DNA of 64,000 nt from Collybiopsis luxurians FD-317 M1 (taxonomy: Eukaryota > Basidiomycota > Agaricomycetes > Agaricales > Omphalotaceae): assembly GCA_000827265.1 (NCBI GenBank), contig KN834755.1, positions 62,001 through 126,000 of the forward strand, read 5' to 3'. Position numbers and translations under genes: made by a program. The notes under the pieces are model-generated. The model searched no databases. It had not been told where the DNA came from and saw only the letters and a list, made by a program, of their open reading frames with translations. This document shows, one piece after another, positions 59,659-64,000 of this stretch. The number at the start of each line of letters is the position of its first letter. The stretch's first letter is position 1.

Positions 59659-60066
59659 CTACTTGCAAGTTTGTCTCATTATACATGTCTGGACTTGTAC
59701 ATGCCATGCGTGAAGTGCAATGGCCCATCCCACAAGTGTGACCAGCTCTGGGGATGGAAAAATATCAGTACCAGGGGATAAATCTTGATGCCATTGTGCT
59801 AGCTGTGATCTCAATGGTTCTGGAATCAATTTGAAATCTGCCAACCGAGGATCTGGAACACAAGTAATGCAGTTGTCCAAAGGCAAAAGGGAGAATTCTG
59901 TAGGATCCCGATCCTTGAACAGATCCTCACATCTTCCTACATATAACCCTAAAGAAGATAAAGAAGAGGCCGGTGAGGGATGGGAGATGGAATCGATAAC
60001 AGGGAGAAGCCTGCATTCTAACATAGTACTTCCCAATATGTCTCTGTTCTCTTTGTCCATGAACAT
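59659..60066 (-). CDS. Unrecognised open frame, possibly a gene fragment
   Basis: 135 codons start MFMDKENRDILG. The composition is protein-like: 'LLPLDNCITCVPDPRLADFK', 'PEPLRSQLAQWHQDLSPG' and 'LVTLVGWAIALHAWHVQV'. No splice partners or family were found. It lies on the same strand and about 1.1 kb downstream of the 335-residue gene, in the same CpG-poor texture, and could be a remnant of the same type of sequence. Confidence 0.3.
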   Translation of the reverse strand: MFMDKENRDILGSTMLECRLLPVIDSISHPSPASSLSSLGLYVGRCEDLFKDRDPTEFSLLPLDNCITCVPDPRLADFKLIPEPLRSQLAQWHQDLSPGTDIFPSPELVTLVGWAIALHAWHVQVQTCIMRQTCK

Positions 60067-61152
60067 GGACTCACTCTAGGGTGTAAACTCTGGTCATAAA
60101 ATGCTTGAAAAAATATTTACAATCTAAGAATTAAGTACTAATTATTTTTGTGATCATTACAAAATAAGAATCAGGACATTTGGAACATATGTTAATGGCA
60201 CAGGTGATAACTGAATGCTCAAGGAGAACTTCAGAGATTTACAGGCTGAACTGAGAGGCAATGATATACAGTTGAAACAATGCTGTAACCCAGGATATCA
60301 GACTATGGTACACAACTTTCAGAGCTGTGTCTACAGTCTATGGTGAAATGTGCCTCTGGATCATGGTGATATGGTTCTGCTGTCATATCATTTCTGTTGA
60401 TAAAGTGGTTGACTGATATCTGCCTTGGGGTTGAATAATTCCTCAAGCAAGTAGTTTTCTGCAGATTAAGCATCATCCGCAATATCAGTATACTGGGTAG
60501 ACTAGAGTTAGAGATTTAAATATTCAGTATTACACTTCAATCACATCATCAAGAGTCCACTAAATTGAACTTACATATTAGAGAGGATAACAAACACCCC
60601 CTTCAGCAGTTCCTAATTCTATTCAGATAATTTTCAAGCATGGATTCTTTCAAAAACCTTACTGGTTCGAACTGCACAGATATTTTTCAGAAGTTGAGAA
60701 GGGTGGAATAGGCTGGCTTATTGCATATGATAGTAAATTTCCCAATGTCACCAGAGTGATAATTCCAAAATACATGAGTCCTGTAGCTCAGCTCAGTTAG
60801 CTACTCTGCCTGTAGAGTCTAGACTGAAATAAATAGTTTTGATGTGGATTCACTGTCTCGCATGATGAGAGCACTTATTCCATCTTTGATGTATCTATCT
60901 TGAAATATATCAACTGTCTTCCAGACAGTCAAAGAAAAGACACAAAAGTCAAATATAAATACTCCAATCCAGATGTAGATGAAATCTGCAAGTACAAAGT
61001 TGAAGTGGGCATTTTAAAATTAATAATATGTATATCAGAGTCAAATGCACAGAGTCCTCTAGATCCAATACAATTATCAGTTGAATTCAGAGAAAAAGAT
61101 ATGATGAATGCCTACTGTAAGGGTCTGAAGGTTGGGAAATTGCCTATCTGCT
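60067..61152. other. About 1.1 kb without a supported gene
   Basis: AT-rich and CpG-poor. The open frame 60900-61187 (+) is antisense to the end of the next gene and has no motifs. Confidence 0.4.
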
Positions 61153-62326
61153 CTAATACCAACACTGAGAGTTTGCCAAAAAATTAACATCCTTTTCATC
61201 TTGCAGTTTACCTGAACCAATGTTTTCTGTCTGAGAGCAGGACAGCCTTTCACTTGTGTCCACTATTATCCTCGAATTCTCGGATGCCTTCCCAGTCAAC
61301 GTCTCATCCAATATGCTTACAGCTGTGCCATTATTCTCCTTTCCCGCATGACCTGATGATCCAAGCTTGCCTTATGTGCATAAATTGTGAATGAAAATCT
61401 ACAGCTCGAAAAAATTGAAAACTTACCATCAGAAGTGCTCCCAAGAAAGGGGGCATTCAAGTTCAATGAAGCATGAAGTGCACTTAGCTGTTGTTGCCGC
61501 TCAATTATGTCAATCCTACAGACATCAGCAGCAAATGAAAATGGATCGTTTCGAGCGAATTTCCAGCATCTCAACATGAACGTCACCTTCACCAGCAAGT
61601 CATTAATACTGCCCTTGACACTAGGCAAAGGTATAGCACAGCCTTCCTGACCGAAAACAGGGAAACCAACAAGGGCTTTTGTTTCCACCGTCTGAAACCA
61701 GGAAGAATCATTTGTCTCAGATGCAGGAATGCACCTCGCAGGCTGTTCTATTAAACAGGTGAATGCTATCAGTTTTTCGCTAAGAAAACAAAAAGACTAC
61801 TACCGTCCAGACATTCATTCTCAGCCAGATCCTAGAATTTTTCTCTGTAATTATTTGCCCTCTTTACAGTATAAATTTCACTTACTCTGAAGACAGGGCA
61901 ACCTAACCGGAGAAGACAATTCATTGGTGTCTGATTGCCATCGGCAAACAGGTATCTGGCATTTGAACTTTCTCCAGTTGCCAGACCTTGGATGTCTTTC
62001 AAGTTGTTTATTGCGGTTTCCCAGTGCTGGCAAATAGGTCCTGAAAGAGGTGCGCCAAGCTGAAAGGTGCGGCGGGCACACTGGGGTGAAAATTTGCTAT
62101 TTGCAGACCACCCTCCGAATATGCCTGTGTTATTCAAGTTTGTGCTAACACGACCAACTATTGTAAATGGTATTTGTGTCGGTCGGTCATTGGTGCCTAC
62201 AGGTGGCAAGCAGAACTGTTTCACTCGGTCAATTTCAAACCATTCGCAACCTTCAGGGAAGGGATGGGGGTTTCCAAGATAGTGAAGCTCCCTAGCAAGA
62301 AGGTCACTCCATTGAACTGGCTCCAT
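61153..62326 (-). CDS. Unrecognised intact four-exon gene, 335 residues
   Basis: The exons are 61886-62326, 61804-61831 (28 nt), 61427-61747 and 61153-61370. The three introns are GT-AG of 54, 56 and 56 nt and all junctions keep the frame (1,008 bases including the stop). The start is MEPVQWSDLLAREL. Features include 'GTNDRPTQIPFTIVGRVSTN', 'SPQCARRTFQLGAPLSGPIC', 'ARYLFADGNQTPMNCLLRLG' and 'TKALVGFPVFGQEGCAIPLP'. A Ser/Thr/Lys-rich tail ends '...NSQCWY'. No signal peptide or membrane helix is obvious. I recognise no domain. It sits in CpG-poor, transposon-like surroundings but, unlike the elements, has no internal stop. It might therefore be a recently mobile cargo gene or a retained host gene. 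Confidence 0.55.
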
Positions 62327-63683
62327 GTATGCAAAAGCAGTTGGACAATGTCATAAAACTTGCGCAGTGGAAAGCGGTATTTTATAGGAAGCCTGAAAAT
62401 TGACTCATCTGGATGATGAAATGTTTAGAGTCCACTACAGCCGGCAGCATTGATCACAGACTTCAGTGTTGAATCTGCGATCTACACGATCACTCTGCGT
62501 TCCAAGATGAATTTGCTTGCCAATTGTGATTGCGCATTCATCACTGCAATGAACTATCCATCACAATCTCATAATCGGAAGTCTGCGTTACAGGCATTCG
62601 CTTCATTCTTCTTTGCCGCGGATAGACAAGTTGATCCCATAGATCGACGCTGATACTAATTGATAATCAACAGAGATCGTAGATCGGAGATCGAATTTGC
62701 CTGCTTAATTGATTGCCCAATGGGACCGCTCTCAATTGCTTGCGCATTTATTCAGGAGAGGCTCCAAAAGCTTGCAAAATGCGATATATAAGACTGCAAG
62801 ATTATGACCTCATGCGTGTAACTATGGAACAAGGAACAAATAGAGCAAATACATCGAAACAAGAATCGAAGCAAATTTTACTGTATGTAAAACTGTGGTT
62901 GGAAAACCTGAATAAGTATTGATTGAAAGCTAGCGAAATTACTTGGGCAGACTTCTTATTGTCGGCACTTCCGCATCATGCCATATCGAATATTAGCCGT
63001 ACATCCAATGTCACTCATGGCTGATCCGCTATGGCGCCGACTGGTTGCATATCTTTACATTGAATCTACTTGAGTTTTACTGTAAAAGTTGTCCAGAATG
63101 CAAACATTAAGCTCGGCGCTACAGGTAGCACTCAAGTTGTCCAGTTATGGCTCCCGTCATATCAACACCAATCGAAGGTATGCCAATTTGAAAAGACTGG
63201 GACCGTATCTCACATATAATAGACCCAAATACTATCAGAAAAGAAAAGCGCAGGCGGACCATGCCACGAACATGGAAAGATAGTAATGAGATAACTCTGT
63301 ATATGGACTAGTTATCATGTGTATCTACAAGGATACAATGTGTTAACATGTTTTGGGGGTAAGAACTTATGTTGGACTCGATCGACGTTTGAGTCAGTCA
63401 GCGAAGGAAAATCTAAGTCAGTTAGCGCCCAAAGGGCCGCCAGGATGACGTAGAAGCTGTGTGTCATTGGTCATGTGATCCGCCAAATCTACGGGTCCTT
63501 GTGGCGATGATGCGTGAGATACATAATTTACATAAACAACGTTGCGGAGGTTGACTTACATTACTGCGTCTTGACCGTAAACTATCAACTGCTCCAAACA
63601 CTTTCACCCGCTGGTCACAAAGCTATCGTACGTGCACTTTTCTCACTGCCCGACCTTTTTTCAACATCTCATCGAGCTCTTTT
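62327..63683. other. Intergenic, no supported gene
   Basis: Short frames at 62450-62653, 62713-62922 and 63089-63283 (+) lack support. The right end should hold the promoter of the last gene. Base composition returns to the host type from about 62.4 kb. Confidence 0.45.
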
Positions 63684-64000
63684 ATGCCAGTAAAATGTCT
63701 ACATCAATACTACCGGGCTCGCTACTCGAGAACCATCTTCGTTCAAGGCATCCGCTTCGACACTTCTTGGACAAAGATTCTGGATGATATTCGAGCAACG
63801 GGCACTCTATTTCTCAGTCCGGAAAGAGTTTCCCGTATGCTGGGGGCAATCACACACACAGCTGGCACTCAACGGTCTCAATCTTCCCGCCTTGGTTCCG
63901 GTGGGGATACTTGCCAGTCACTGGGAATGACGGATGACTATGATGACCCAGTTACAGTGGACGAAGGTGCGTTTGAGCTCCTGCTGGTCATAGGGCACCT
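63684..64000 (+). CDS. Start of an unrecognised gene, cut by the window end
   Basis: From ATG 63684 a frame stays open for 105 codons to the last base: it begins MPVKCLHQYYRARYSRTIFV and includes 'DEGAFELLLVIGHL'. The composition is protein-like. An ATG at 63695 in another frame closes after about 30 codons. An intron could start near 63966 (gtgcgt). No family was recognised from this much. Confidence 0.4.
   Translation, partial: MPVKCLHQYYRARYSRTIFVQGIRFDTSWTKILDDIRATGTLFLSPERVSRMLGAITHTAGTQRSQSSRLGSGGDTCQSLGMTDDYDDPVTVDEGAFELLLVIGH

Noticed and set aside
61317..61688. The frame 61317-61688 as a separate single-exon gene
   Set aside because: It is the third exon of the four-exon gene plus read-through into its intron; the spliced model has better start, end and phase.
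1..64000. tRNA, rRNA or CRISPR features
   Set aside because: No cloverleaf with conserved loops, no rRNA-like sequence and no regularly spaced repeats were found by eye. A covariance-model scan would be needed to exclude a tRNA.

Overview
The window looks like a basidiomycete fungus, most likely an Agaricomycete. The genes are spliced with many short introns of about 45-70 nt. They include a DUF6534 multi-span membrane protein, a VTC polyphosphate polymerase, an RNAi Argonaute, a mitochondrial RNB exoribonuclease, a fungal transcription factor and cytochrome P450 relics. The mobile DNA (a PIF1-type Helitron and a Ty3-type LTR element) also fits.

Layout. 0-1.3 kb: 3' half of a fungal-specific transcription factor. 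1.3-4.3 kb: gene-poor, with one weak candidate. 4.3-16.1 kb: a conserved block of three minus-strand genes (VTC4-like, Argonaute, Dss1/CYT-4-like RNase). 17.4-19.8 kb: decayed P450 sequence. 20.2-50 kb: a large island of mobile DNA. Its core is a Helitron whose coding region is split by a 14.6-kb LTR retrotransposon. That retrotransposon has a 4-bp target duplication and carries an extra spliced gene between its protease and reverse transcriptase. A dioxygenase-like gene lies just beyond the Helitron. 50-59.2 kb: small host-type genes and gene fragments: a PD-(D/E)XK-like protein, an F-box/LRR-like gene with a premature stop, an unassigned multi-exon gene, a Harbinger-like MITE and an apparently intact DUF6534 gene. 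59.2-62.4 kb: another CpG-poor stretch with one intact but unrecognised 335-residue gene. 63.7 kb to the end: the start of a further open frame that runs out of the window.

The strongest theme is how the mobile DNA decays. In the retrotransposon, 18 of the 20 stop codons that interrupt otherwise open frames are TGA, and where the expected residue can be judged they sit at arginine (CGA) positions. The two LTRs differ mainly at CG/TG/CA positions, and three sites show TG in one copy against CA in the other. Together this points to deamination of methylated CpG. The same signature appears in a 90-bp tandem repeat, and TGA interruptions of the same kind occur in the Helitron, the dioxygenase-like gene and the F-box gene. 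Two runs of N inside the LTRs are flanked by duplicated sequence and look like assembly artefacts. The neighbouring Argonaute appears intact. No link between it and silencing of these elements can be shown from this sequence.
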